From positions 37,146,283 to 37,210,282 of the forward strand of contig CM031878.1 in the NCBI GenBank assembly GCA_018697195.1: a DNA stretch of 64,000 nt. The letters run 5' to 3'. Within the stretch, counting starts at the first letter, position 1, and every line of letters begins with the position of its first letter. This document shows, in pieces, positions 37,395-48,861 of the stretch. Made by a program: the position numbers and the translations under genes. Below the pieces are notes generated by a model. It saw only the letters and a list, made by a program, of their open reading frames with translations. It ran no database searches and was not told the origin of the DNA. The stretch comes from Certhia americana. Its lineage: Eukaryota; Chordata; Aves; Passeriformes; Certhiidae.

Positions 37395-40151
37395 ACAGTA
37401 TATATAGACTTTCTCTCTGCCCACTACTCTCTCTCAACAGTTGTTCACCATTTTGCTCTTTTGAGTCCTTTCTATTGGTTCTTATAGCTATCAAGTCTGA
37501 CTTCCTTTCTGAAAGATTACATTCTACATGTTCAGGGATTTGAAACCTTCATGCATATGATCCAATGTTCCCCTCTGTAAATAAGATTTAGATTATTTTT
37601 TGTGTCCTTGTTTTTTTAATGGAAATGAAGATTCATGCAAAAGAATTTGAATCTTCAGGAAATACATATCCTGGAGTTATTCTTCTCCTCTGAAACAGGA
37701 AATTTGCTGCATCTAAGTAAGTAGGGCTGAATTACTTTAATCACTGGCCTTTGTGTAAAAGGCAGGGAGACATATTGATTGACTAAAATGCTACTTCGCA
37801 ATCATTTTGTCTTCAGTCATAGATTAAATTGTTTCATGTGTATCATTTTTCAATCTATCATTAGTATTTCTCTCTTTCATCTTCCTTTGTCTTTCCTGTT
37901 TTCATTTCAATTTTCTGTTGCTGGAGACTTTGAAGGGAGAGCCAAAATGACTATCATCTAGAATTATCAGTTCTGTGAGCAAAAGTACTCTCCCAGCACT
38001 TCTTGGTGATTTTTATTTCCTTTTCTGGCACTGTTCTCTGCACACACATGCACAATGTGGTGTGTGTCCAAGTCCTCTGCAAGATGAACTCCATGTCTGT
38101 GGATGTAAAAGCAGAAATTTCTTCTGCTCTAAATGATCCTGGTTTCGTGTTTAACTTTTGCCAAGATGATGATACAACAAGCAACTACGCACAGGGAGAG
38201 AGTGCAAAAGACTTCAAGACTGATCTTGAATATGAGAAAAGATCCTTTATTCTTATATTTCATTTACTCTTTGTTTTAAATAAGATTGCAAAATTTCTTA
38301 ATGTTCAAATCATGGCATCTGGTCTGTGCTTGTCTGAACTTTCACTGAATTTTCTTCAGTTTGAGCCAAAAAGATAGGTCCCAGAGCTGTTACCACAATT
38401 GCTGATACTTGGTGCTGAATTTGCTGAATCATGAAGGAAAAAACCAAGAAGAGAGGAACGCAGGCATTCATTTCGACAGAGACATTTGTGACTTGAGGTC
38501 ACCAAGCCTTTGAGTGTGATGTTTCCAACCATTTCAAAAATACTAAATTCCAAGGGAAAAGCCCAGCTTGTGTCCATGTCCATGACATGCTGGAGGGCCA
38601 GAGGTGCTGCTCTGCTCTGCAAGACAGCATGGATATGAAAGCAGTAGAACTGAGCTGTGCAGGCAAGGAGAGGTTTAGTCATATTTAAACACAAAGAAAC
38701 CGAGGGTGAGACAGCTAAATGACAGAAGCAAGCCCTTCACCTGCCTCCTGAGGATCTCCACAAACCATATTTTTCTGTGACTGCTTTGTCTTTCCAAGAT
38801 CATGCAACTCTCACCACCACCACCACTACATTCCTATGTCTCAGTGTGATGTACTGGGAAAATGTCAGTACTCAAAAGCTGTGGGACCCCACAAGCTCCC
38901 AGAGCTCCTAGGGCAGTGCTGACACTCATGGCAACCTCTGCCCAGACCTGATTTGGGCCATTTGATCCATCCTGCCCATAAACTCCTTCCAGTGCTGCTT
39001 CTTTACAACTTCTTTATTGAAAGTGAGCTTAGCTTAAGAAAATATGCTATATTGAATTGTAAAATTTTATTTGTGTGCCACAACTAAATAATTTTCAAGC
39101 ATTGAGTCATGTGGAGTTTTGTTTTCCTGTTTAACACTCCTGGTAACCAAAGCCAGTTTTTTATCCAGACCACATGGTGCAATAGTCATAAGAAGAGAAA
39201 ACCCTTTAAACCTTTGCAATCTTAAATTACACTTGCAAAAAGCATTGTCATATATCTTAGTTAAAATGGGGGAAAAATCAGGGGTTTTTAATTCTTAATC
39301 AACTTAAAAATCTTCCATTCACGTCCATTTCTGATTCAGCAGAATCCAAGGAGCTGACAAAGAGCAAATGTTATCCAAATGGGACTAATTTACCCAGACT
39401 GCAATTTTAAAACATAGTGAATGCAAATACAGCATTTAAAATTGGACATGCTTCAGGCAATATTTTTTGCTGAAGCTATATTAGCAATTTTAAAACAACA
39501 GCAGTCTACAATACGCAGGGTTAAATTTCCCCACCCTTTCAGCATTGGAGTTCCTCCTGTAGCCAGACAGCTTATGCTTTTGTAACTATACAATTAAACA
39601 TTTGTGCACTTTCACGGCTCTCAACTTCATTTCTGAGCATCAGACCTACAGCATTCTAAGCTAGCCAAACATGTCTATTATTTCATAGTCTGTTTTTTCA
39701 CCTTATTTCTTCAGTTTGTATAAAGATACACAATCCCAGTTGATCTGTGGAGATGTTGATTTTCTTAACATCAAAAGTCACCTTTGCCATTTTTTGTCTA
39801 AACTTTCTGTGAAAGAGCAAGCTTTTCTTGAGTTTCTGCTACCAGGATTATCAAAATGTTCAAAATACATAGAGAGGTTGTGCCTGCAGCATACTTTCAT
39901 GCCACATAGAGGCATTTGATTCAGCTAATATATTGAACACATCAGACCTTAACTATATATACTACTACTCCACCTTTTATTGCAGAGTTTATCAACACAC
40001 AAAAAAGCATCTCAAGAGCTGACAGCCACAGAAAAGCAGGTAACAGGGAAAGCCAAGGCAGATGGTGAGGGAGACTGAAGGATGTATTAAGGGCAGCTGC
40101 AGTGTGTACCCACAACATTCATCACACCTGTGCATGACTGTCTGCATCCTT
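37395..40151. other. Unique sequence, no gene recognised; possible conserved stretch at 39060-39540
   Basis: A 124-codon frame at 38003-38377 and a 112-codon minus frame at 38356-38694 have no recognisable domain. A short CACCAC tract lies near 38813. The stretch 39060-39540 contains an octamer-type ATGCAAAT (39421-39428) and many AT-rich cores. Confidence 0.45.
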
Positions 40152-40289
40152 AATCACAGAATCACAGAATATTCTGAGGGACCCACAAGGATCATCAAGT
40201 CCAGCTCTTAAGTGAAAGGCCCATATGGGGATGAATCCACAATCCTGGTGTTATTAGCACTGTGGTCTAACCAAATGAGGCTAATCCCA
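40152..40289 (-). mobile_element. tRNA-Ile-derived SINE with a CR1-type tail (passerine TguSINE1 type)
   Basis: Short composite retroposon on the minus strand. The 5' part (40289 down to 40218) is tRNA-like: a box A relic TTAGCCTCATTTGG, then an anticodon-loop region TGCTAATAACACC that matches tRNA-Ile with anticodon AAT, then a box B relic GATTCATCCCC and the acceptor arm ATGGGCC. The 3' part (40217 down to 40152) is CR1-like, with GACTTGATGATCCTTGTGGG and the octamer tail ATTCTGTGATTCTGTGATT. SINEs of this build are known from songbirds; the CR1 tail is thought to recruit CR1 reverse transcriptase. Box A and box B both carry substitutions, so polymerase III activity is doubtful. Confidence 0.88.
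40218..40287 (-). promoter_or_regulatory. Internal polymerase III promoter relic (box A and box B) of the SINE
   Basis: Box A reads TTAGCCTCATTTGG against TTAGCTCAGTTGG in the parent tRNA. Box B reads GATTCATCCCC against GTTCGATCCCC. The spacing between the boxes fits a tRNA gene. Confidence 0.65.
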
Positions 40290-42059
40290 GTATTTAATGC
40301 TGGTGCCTGTCCCTCCCTGTGCCATCCCCACCATGACCACAGTCCCCACAACCCTCATTTTCACTCAGAGGTTCCATGGGAAGAGAGCAAAGTACAGAGT
40401 GGCCATGGGAGTAAGAAGTAAAAATGAAAGGATGGGGTTTGATGGGCTGAGTCTGTGGTGGCAGGAAGAGGAGAAATGGAAATATTTGCTAATTCTAGAA
40501 GATCCCATCCCGGGCAGCAATCATATAATTAGCAAAGCCAGCAAGTCCCTTGCAGGAAACATGCAAACCATATACTTTATGTAGTATTAGGCATCTGACC
40601 TAATTACACAGAATTACCCTGTGCCTGGGAAGTGCCTACATCTCTCTCTGTTGACTCTTTAAGGAATGTAGTGTTGATCCTCTGAATCATACCTAAGTGA
40701 GGTGTCCAAATTTGAGGTGTGAATAACCCTCTAGGAGCAATAAATAAAACTGCACAGCTTAATACTGGCAGGAAGTATGTTTTGATAGTAGTCATGTTTA
40801 CAATTCCCAACTGAATAAGCATTACTCTCAGATTTGACATTGTTATGAGAAGACTTACAGTCCATAATTTCGGCATCTCTTTCTACAAATGCTGTAACGT
40901 TTACATAGCATTTCAACTGGTTCCCTAACTGTCCTAGACATATACTGTATTTGCAAGGCCAGTGTTTGGAAAAAGTGTCTCTTCAGGCTGCTACCCTGCA
41001 CGCTGCAGAAGTTCAATTCTGACGGAAGGTTTAGTGCTCCCTGAAGGCCAAGCTCTATTACTACATCTAAGGATAAATATCCCAAATTACTACTAATGTT
41101 TAAGCTTTTTCTTCTACTTGAGCCTTGCTTATAAAAGATGCAAGGTGTTCTTAGTTTAGTGATCTTCTATAGGATATAGCATTTCCAGAGTTCTTTCCTG
41201 GCCACTCTTCTGTGTTACAAATACGTTGCTTTCAATCCTAGTCTGATCAACTAACTTGCCTGCAAAACTTACCTCTGACGTGACACACAGTGCCAGAAAA
41301 GAAGCAGTCTGAAAGCTGCAGAAAGCATAAATTATCTGTAGATCATTTAGTAAATGAAAGCATAAATGGAAAGAGTGAATATTCTCTCAAAATGGAAAGC
41401 CACTCCTGAGTAATGGGTTTTGAAGATGTTAAAAAGCACTACTCTTGTCTTTTCCCTTGTCTGGATTGACTAATTGGCATATTACTTCAACTAGCAGTAA
41501 GGGTGAAGTTTTTGTGTTCCAACCTTTTCCCCTTTCCTGGTTAAATCATAAAAAAGCAAGACTGAAAGCATGCTTGCCTACACTATGTACATTGCAGCTG
41601 TTTTTCTTCTGTGCTCTACCTTTTGTATATCATATGCTATTTATAGCACTACATATGCTATATAGTTGTCTCCTGTGCAAAAAGAAACAGGTAGTAGTAG
41701 TAGTGTTAAATCCTTGCAGTACCCACTTAAAGTACAAAGAGCATCCTCCAAGATTTGGGCACCATCAATACAGATAATTAGATATGCTACCTTTCTCTTG
41801 GTTATAGTGTATTGTTAGAGCTGAGAGAAACTAGTCCATTAAAACCTCTTTTTCCCCCTTGAACTATTCACAAAGGAGAAAGAGTGCTTTGATACTCAAA
41901 ATTTGAGCTGAGAGAGGTCTTAATTCCTTCCTGCTGTTACATGCACTTCTTCATGTTACAGTATGACTACTGAATCAGCTTTGCTGAGCACAGGTAAACT
42001 TCTTGGTCACATCACTAAATGTAGAAATCTTAAGTGGCACATCTGGGTTCATCTTCTTT

Positions 42060-42077
42060 AAAAAAAAAAAAAAAAAA
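42060..42077. repeat. Poly-A tract
   Basis: About 18 A residues after TCTTCTTT, with no recognised retroposon body upstream. Confidence 0.85.
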
Positions 42078-43481
42078 GTGCATTAATATGGAGCAAAGCC
42101 TGTTTTATGTGCTCCAGGAACCTACAAGGACAGATGCCTTAGAGGAGTAGACAGATAGAAGGAGGGAGAGGGAGAGAGAGTGAGATAGGCATGCAAGAAG
42201 GCAGACATTAGGAAATCTGTCCTTGACCTTCATACGCCAAAGAAATTATTTTTGTTTGAGGTGGGGGAAAGTCAACCCCTTAAGGGAAAACAGAAGAGAG
42301 AAGCGAGGTAATAAGGAAATGAGTCAGACACAAAGAATTGTTGGCAAATACAGGCACTTCCTAGTAAAGGAGAAGAGTTTTCTGTTCAGCTGATCTAATG
42401 TTAAAACCCACAGATAATATGTGCCTGGTTTTTATTTAGTCCCTCTTGTAACTAGAAATATTAGAGTTTAATAAGCAGGAAAAAAGTGAGAAGGAAAACC
42501 CTTTTCTCTCTCTTCTCTGCTTCCCCAAATCATGCAGGGATGATCTGAAAATCTGAACCAGTGTTTTAATTTGGGGGTTAGCTTTTTTGGTTTTTCACTC
42601 CCCAGATAGGAGCTTTGGGAAGCTGTTTCACTGTAGCCATTTAAAACGCTAAAACACACAGTTTTTTCACAGACAGGTTTCTAATCAGATTAACTTGTGT
42701 AACTGTAATACAATGATGATAACTGATACTTTGTTTTAGATGTTATTACCCAAGGAATACGGAACTACTCTAGATTCATTGATAAATCCCTGAGATCCTT
42801 CTTGCTCCAGAATCTGCTGAGACCCTAAACATTACAACCTAACCAGTATAGGATCTATCAAAGCATAAAGCCTGTGGCTCATCACTATTGCTAAATCAAA
42901 GTTATGAACAACAGAAACACTGAGGGCACCTGCAACCCAAATAGAAACACTTATAGTCAAAAATGAAGAAGGAGGCATTTTTGCTACCTTGAAAACAAAC
43001 TATGAGGGAAAGACGGGAGGCTGTGTACTCATAGGAATATTCAATGGCAGCCAAGGATGGCCAAAGTTAAGCAAATGCAGGATAACTGTGGAAGGTCCAT
43101 AGTTTGTGAGGGAAGATGAGCTGCAGAAACACTGATTAATTCATTAATATGTTGGTACACGCCTTTGTTGAGAAGACACTAACTTCAGTCACTAGACATT
43201 TGATGTCCTGCTTTTTTTTTTTTTTTCCTGTGAGATACTGACTGAATATATTGGTCTGAGTTTATTCTTGACAGTCTGTGGAATCAGATATTGGGAAGGA
43301 ACCTCTATGCCTTGACTCCCAAGGTACAGAGGTGCTATAGACCTGGAAGGCAGAGCACCTCCTCTGACAATATCGCTAGAATTTAAACAGTTATGTAGCA
43401 AGGTGGTTTGTTTATTAATCTCATTGTCAGTCTCTGCATCCCCATTCCCTTGTGCGGTGGGAGGGGATTATTTCTTTATTA

Positions 43482-43497
43482 AATATATATATATATA
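43482..43497. repeat. (AT)n microsatellite
   Basis: Eight AT units following TTTATTAA, a likely length-variable site. Confidence 0.85.
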
Positions 43498-46400
43498 CCC
43501 TAGCTTTTTAGTACAATTTCAGTTGTAGCAACTCGTCCACATCGTTTTAACAGTTTACTGCAGTCTCTTGGCTAGTCTGAGAGAGAGGGAACTGTAGGGT
43601 ATTGGTCCTGTCTGCCTTTCAATGACATCTGTTTCAGGTGTCAGGACGTCAGACTAGCCTAACCTGTATTTGATCCTTTTGGCTTTTATCTATTTGTATA
43701 TGAGCATTGTCTTCTTTCTTAGGTACAACTATAAGGAGGTATTGTGCCCAAATGAGGAAAACTATGCATAAAGAAGGAAAATTTTAAACTTCATTCCTTG
43801 AAGACACAAATGTCTCTTCATACAGGCTCTGACATGGGCTAAGGGCAGGCATTTTTATCACATATCATGGTTGAAGCACTGTATTTGTGGTGAATGAGTC
43901 TAGTTACACTCTTTATTCTATATGGTTCTGTCAGGGGTGTTTCAATACATTTTTCAGCATAAATTTGCAATATAGATATTTCTCTGGAACTGAAACAGTG
44001 TTGATCCTGTTTTTGCTTTGGGTGTCAGACAAAATGAGGGAAAAAACAGCCAAGCAGCACCCTCTCCCACTGTCCTGGACGTTGCTAAGATACACCAAAA
44101 TAATAATAGGTCTCCAAGGATACTTATATGTATCCTCACTGAAGCAAATCCATAGCAACCACCTAATTCCACTGCAATTCAGAGCAAGAGAAGCCAGTAT
44201 TACTAACTGCTCCTACTGGCTGCTAGTAGTCAGTCCAGAAAGCCCCAATGTCAGAAACAAAATTTAACAAGAAATTAGCATTGACATTGTTCAAAATTTG
44301 TATTTTGTATTACAGACATGTTTCAAAATGAAAAACAGCTCCAAATGCATTTGCAGATATATGTATGTGACAACTCAGTTCTGTGCTTTCGGTGAGTTAC
44401 AGCATAACCAATCTGCTTGGTTTTGTTTCTTCTATTTGGGGATTATTATAAACTTTGGCAACTAAACCTTCTAGAGAAATTACCCCAGGCACAACTAGTA
44501 AATTGATTTATTTATTGGTTGTCTGAAAGTATGCAGCATTAGAAATTCCTCCCATTCATCCCTTTTTGTCTCTGACAGAATACACAATGAAATGCCACTA
44601 GATGAACTACCAGAAGTTCATTCACTCTACCGTCTTTTAAAGCAAGTTTGGTGGTGGAAAAAGTAATGAAGCAAATGATTACCACCAATAGAAATACTCC
44701 TTCAGCCTTTACAAGGAACCTTACGCTGACAGGATTCATCAGAACTGTGACACAGGTAGTAGCCTTTCTAGTTGAAATAGCAATCCCCAAAAATCTTAAA
44801 ACTTTGTAGGAAACAAGAGGTTCATTTAGTTACTTCAGAAATGCTACAGAGCATTTCAGAGACCTGAGAGAAAAAAACAAACCTACAGGTGTGCTCCTTC
44901 CAACTTTCTATTATCTGTCATCACCTGGGGTATTCCTTGATCTATCATCTTGAATAATTTTGTAGATGGAGCTAGTATTATTATTAACAAGACTTCTGAG
45001 CAAAGATGAAGGATACGAATGTAGGTGTCCTCCTGTAAAGATTCAGCTAAAAGCTTTGATTAACTAGTATTACCCAGAGCTTTCAAAAAGAATCACATGG
45101 ATGCTTGACCTGTAAAAAATCAAAAGGTAAAATATTTCTAAAACCAGATATACTGGAGAAAAGAATCAACTAGCACGTGCATTTTCAACAAAGGTGCACA
45201 TTAACTAGAATTTTACTACAGAAAGCATTTGAGAGTCAGTTTTGTTTTCATTCATACTTGCGTAGGCTTATTGAGGGTAGTAAATACGAAAAAATCTGAA
45301 CAGTCATTTGTTTGAAAAGTACATTTGGCCCCATTTACTCACTAAGCATAAGGAGATCTGGGCTTTGTTTCACATTTCCATATTTAGGGATATATTTTCA
45401 AGAATAATTACATTGTCAACACCTAAATTGAAATTTGTTGAAATATGGGCAGTACTGTTCCATTTTCACTGAGGGTTTGTGTATTCACAGAGGCACATGG
45501 CTAACCTGATGCGGGGGTTACACAAAATGATCTTAGCTTTTGTGGCTGAAGTCCCATTGAACCAGCTCATTCTGTGGAATTACTAGGACACTGCCAGCCG
45601 ACACTACAATGAAATTGTCACAGGGTAGGTAGAGATTATGTTACCCTCACTGGGTGTATACTAATTTTATGTCTTTGTTTAAGCACAAACACCATATTCA
45701 GAATGGACCTGCTGCACGCCTGACCAGCAGCTACTTGCCTCATCCTTACTTTCTCGAGCAATGGTAACTGACCTTTGTCTGAGACAGATGAGTGGGCTTG
45801 CAGACTATGAGTACAGTCACAGAGTCATAACATTCGTGGAGTGTTAGGCTGAAAAAAGTGCAAGCCTCGTTCTCCTCAAGCAGCTGTCAGCAGACCAGTA
45901 ACTCCATTAATTTTAGGCCATTTACTTGGTAAAATAAGGTGGTCCGTATCTGGCTTGTTTAGTCATGTTTTTAAGGATAAGCAGTGACTGTCTTGGAATG
46001 GAAAGTGTTACTGTTAAGGATCTCCTTATGCAAGTGAACAGGACAGCCAATCAGATACATGGCATTTCCATGGGATTCTGACTTCAGGGCTGCTTATCAA
46101 ATGGATCATTAATGAGTCAGGTTCTGGCAAAAGCACAGGAAAGCCTCAGGAGAAAAATGGGGAGATGAGCTGGCATTTCTGTTGGTGTTGCTACTTCCAG
46201 CCATGAGCAAAATGTAAAAGGGCAAACAGCCAACCAAAGGTAGGAGTCATTCTTGAGCAACTTCCCCAGAAACTTTGTCAATGAAGGGCTCTTTTCCAAA
46301 GATCATTGTAGCAGTGATGGCTTAAGTTTTCACTTTCATATTTTCCAGATTCTGTACAGCATTAGCATACATAACTCTGAACTTCATATAGAGTGTTAGC

Positions 46401-46959
46401 AAGTTCTGTTCACAGTTTAGTTACACCAAACAATCCTTTTCCAGCCTGAGGACCAAGGACACCATTGCAACTTCAGGCACAAAAAGTAAAAACAACACCA
46501 AATTGAGGAGAGCAGTCTGGGAGTATGTGACTTCATAAACTGAAGCTGTAACTGAACAATTAACTCCAATATGTAAGCAAACAAAGTTTATAAAAGTGTG
46601 AAAACTCCTGATCTGATGTCTATCTTGGGTATGGGCCATGCCTGGGCTCTTTTACTGCCCAAGGAGTATCCTTTGAAGGCCTCTTTAATAAATACCTGTT
46701 TTTATTCCTTTAACACTCTCTAGCCTCTGTTCTAGGCAGCCTCTCAAAGGCATCAGCAGAATGAGATTTATTTGCTCAAGGTTCTTCTCTATTTGGGTTT
46801 TATTTCTCAAGATGGCAAAGGAAGCCACACCAGCCATATGGCATGATCCCATGGCAACTATCTCATCCACTCCAGCTCTCCTCTCATGCCTCGGAAACAG
46901 AGGCTGTAGCCAAAGACACACTTACTTGCCTACTCAGGTGGCAGTCTTTTGAAAAGAGT

Positions 46960-47180
46960 TATATAATAAATAAAGGTAGATAACAGAACAAAAAAGGACC
47001 AAAAGAGAAAGGCCAGAAGCACTATGAAAAGAAAAAAATTCCCCAAAAGAAAAGAAGTAGGGAAGGATATTGATGAAGGAACGAATATGAAAGAGTATCA
47101 CAAGAAGGAATAGGAGAAGCAAAAGGTGAGTTCAGGGTGATGTGGTGGAGAGTAAAAATAGAGAGATAGAAAGAAAAGAT
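46960..47180. repeat. Purine-rich low-complexity region
   Basis: About 220 bases dominated by A and G with few pyrimidines. No tandem unit. The minus strand gives a Phe/Leu/Ser-rich chance frame (46934-47122). Confidence 0.6.
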
Positions 47181-48135
47181 ACCATTGCATTATCTTGGTG
47201 AAGATTTAAACCAAGTAAAATCAATATCTTAATTTTACTTTTACTATCATGTTTGATTTTTGATGTAACAGTGGGTACAAAAGAAATGTTCTCTAAACAT
47301 ATAGGAAAGTGTGAAATTCATTCCTGTCATTTAAGGTCTTAAAAAATCCAGCAACACTGTCTAAAGACATTTTTTTCCTCTTGTACCTAATTACAGAATT
47401 TCTTGTTAGTTTGAATATAAATTAGAGAATTTCTGTGAACATGCACAGCACTAAGTTTCAGAGCAAGGTAATTGTAGAAACATTTGGGAAGAGGATTCTT
47501 TGGAAGATACAGGGCATTACTAGTACCTCAACAGATCTCTTAGCAGAGATTCTTTCTCTGCTAAATAAGTAATGTTTTATCAATTTGTAATTACTTCTAA
47601 TGATGTAATTATTACTACAGAGAAGTGACAATGTCAATGTTTGAAAGCATTTACCTTTGATACACCTTTATTCACTGCAGAGGATTCTACGACCTGTAGC
47701 CCTTTCTTTAAAGGATTTGGGGACAGTGCCATCTTGATTATGATGCACTCTGAAGAAGTTTTTTCCCTTGTAGAGAAGTCCCCCAGTCCCTAAGCTCGTG
47801 GGACAGGAAAAAACACATGAAACCTCCATCTGATTTCATGACATTCTCTAAAGGATGAAAGTTCAAGTTGTCTAGATTTTCTACTGTCAAAAGCAACATG
47901 AAAATGGAAACCCAATCCCTATAATCTATCAGTTGTGAAAATGTTGGACATTGCCAGATCCTGTTATCATCTTTGGTTTCTCATACCCATATTTCACTTT
48001 TCTGTGATACTGTTGTATAGTTTTTATAGTTTTTTGAGAGAAACAAAACCATCTCAGAAGTTAGCATGTTTGCTGCTAGAGTTTCCAAAGCAGTTCTTGT
48101 ATCAATCATTTGATACAGAATTTGACAATGAACAT

Positions 48136-48141
48136 AGTATT
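48136..48141. repeat. Left target-site duplication of the ERVK-like LTR (AGTATT)
   Basis: AGTATT immediately before the LTR start TGTTGCG, repeated exactly at 48856-48861 immediately after the LTR end. Six bases is the length made by ERVK/betaretrovirus-like integrases. Confidence 0.75.
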
Positions 48142-48573
48142 TGTTGCGACCAGTATTTATTTTAATTCATCGTTTTCTTTAATATTGATGATTTTACTGT
48201 TAATGGTTTGTTCTATGTACCCCTGTGTTTTCCCCCAAGTTGGTTTGCCCCTATGTTGTATCCCCCCCTGTCCTTATCTCATATGTTATTCCCCACGCTT
48301 TGTTCCAGCACTTTCCTTGTCCACCATCCTGGCCCTACCCTTTGTTCCAGTATTCCATCCCTGTCATTCCCACCCTAAGCCAACCCCATGAGTGTACCAC
48401 CCCCTGGGCGTTCTGGGGTGTCACCCAAAACTCGATGCCCCATTGGGGTATGTGACCTCCCTTCTCCTCCCCCTTAACCCAGTTGGCCCAGGGAATCCGA
48501 TGCAATCCATTTGCTCCTCCCCTGAAGTTCTCCATTGGTTGTTCGTTTGTATCTGCCCCTCTCTGTTATGTTG

Positions 48574-48582
48574 TATTTAAAC
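48574..48582 (+). promoter_or_regulatory. TATA-like box of the ERVK-like LTR
   Basis: TATTTAAAC about 65 bp before the AATAAA signal and roughly 20 bp before the likely cap region, at the position expected for an LTR core promoter. Confidence 0.55.
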
Positions 48583-48645
48583 CCATGCACATCCAAGTTC
48601 AGGGCTCTCCTCATGTTCCCTTTGGGTTTATGTCCCTCCATCCCT

Positions 48646-48651
48646 AATAAA
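48646..48651 (+). promoter_or_regulatory. Polyadenylation signal AATAAA of the ERVK-like LTR
   Basis: AATAAA in CCCTAATAAAGCTCTCC, at the U3/R to U5 position, about 200 bp before the LTR end. Confidence 0.7.
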
Positions 48652-48855
48652 GCTCTCCAGCTGGAATCTCACAACAGAGTGCCTCCTCCTTATTCCTCTA
48701 CCCGATCCCTGTCACGGCTGCCATCCTCTGTCATTGTAGAGCTTGCAGCTCCTCAGGTTCCACCACAGGCACCAACTCCCGCTTTGGTGGTTCCTCACTC
48801 CTGGCGCAGCACTGGAGGACTTTGGAGCTAGGCCGGACTCCGGTGGGCCATGTCA

Positions 48856-48861
48856 AGTATT
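48856..48861. repeat. Right target-site duplication of the ERVK-like LTR (AGTATT)
   Basis: Exact copy of 48136-48141. The match fixes both LTR ends to the base. Confidence 0.75.

Larger units (their letters stand above)
40290..48135. other. Unique sequence, no gene recognised
   Basis: Nearly 8 kb with no recognised repeat beyond simple tracts: poly-A at 42060-42077, poly-T at 43212-43226, (AT)n at 43482-43497 and a purine-rich region at about 46960-47180. Frames up to 126 codons (43887-44267) overlap open frames on the other strand and lack any recognisable domain. Confidence 0.45.
48142..48855 (+). mobile_element. Solo LTR, ERVK-like avian endogenous retrovirus
   Basis: 714 bp, TGTTGCG at the start and TGTCA at the end, flanked by perfect 6-bp duplications. 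Within it, in order, are a C-rich U3, a TATA-like TATTTAAAC (48574-48582), a transcription start region near AAGTTCAGGGCTCTCC (about 48593), the AATAAA signal (48646-48651) and a C-rich U5. The order gives plus polarity. No gag, pol, env or second LTR is present, so it formed by LTR-LTR recombination. Frames over it (up to 98 codons) are chance. The intact duplication and promoter signals suggest it is one of the younger insertions here. The internal sequence of its parent virus is not in the window. Confidence 0.85.

Noticed and set aside
43887..44267. 126-codon plus-strand frame as a gene
   Set aside because: Two open frames lie on the opposite strand over the same bases and none shows a domain.
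45820..45880. Possible CR1 3' end (TCACAGAGTCATAACATTCG)
   Set aside because: Resembles the antisense CR1 tail for about 20 bases, but the following sequence does not continue as CR1.
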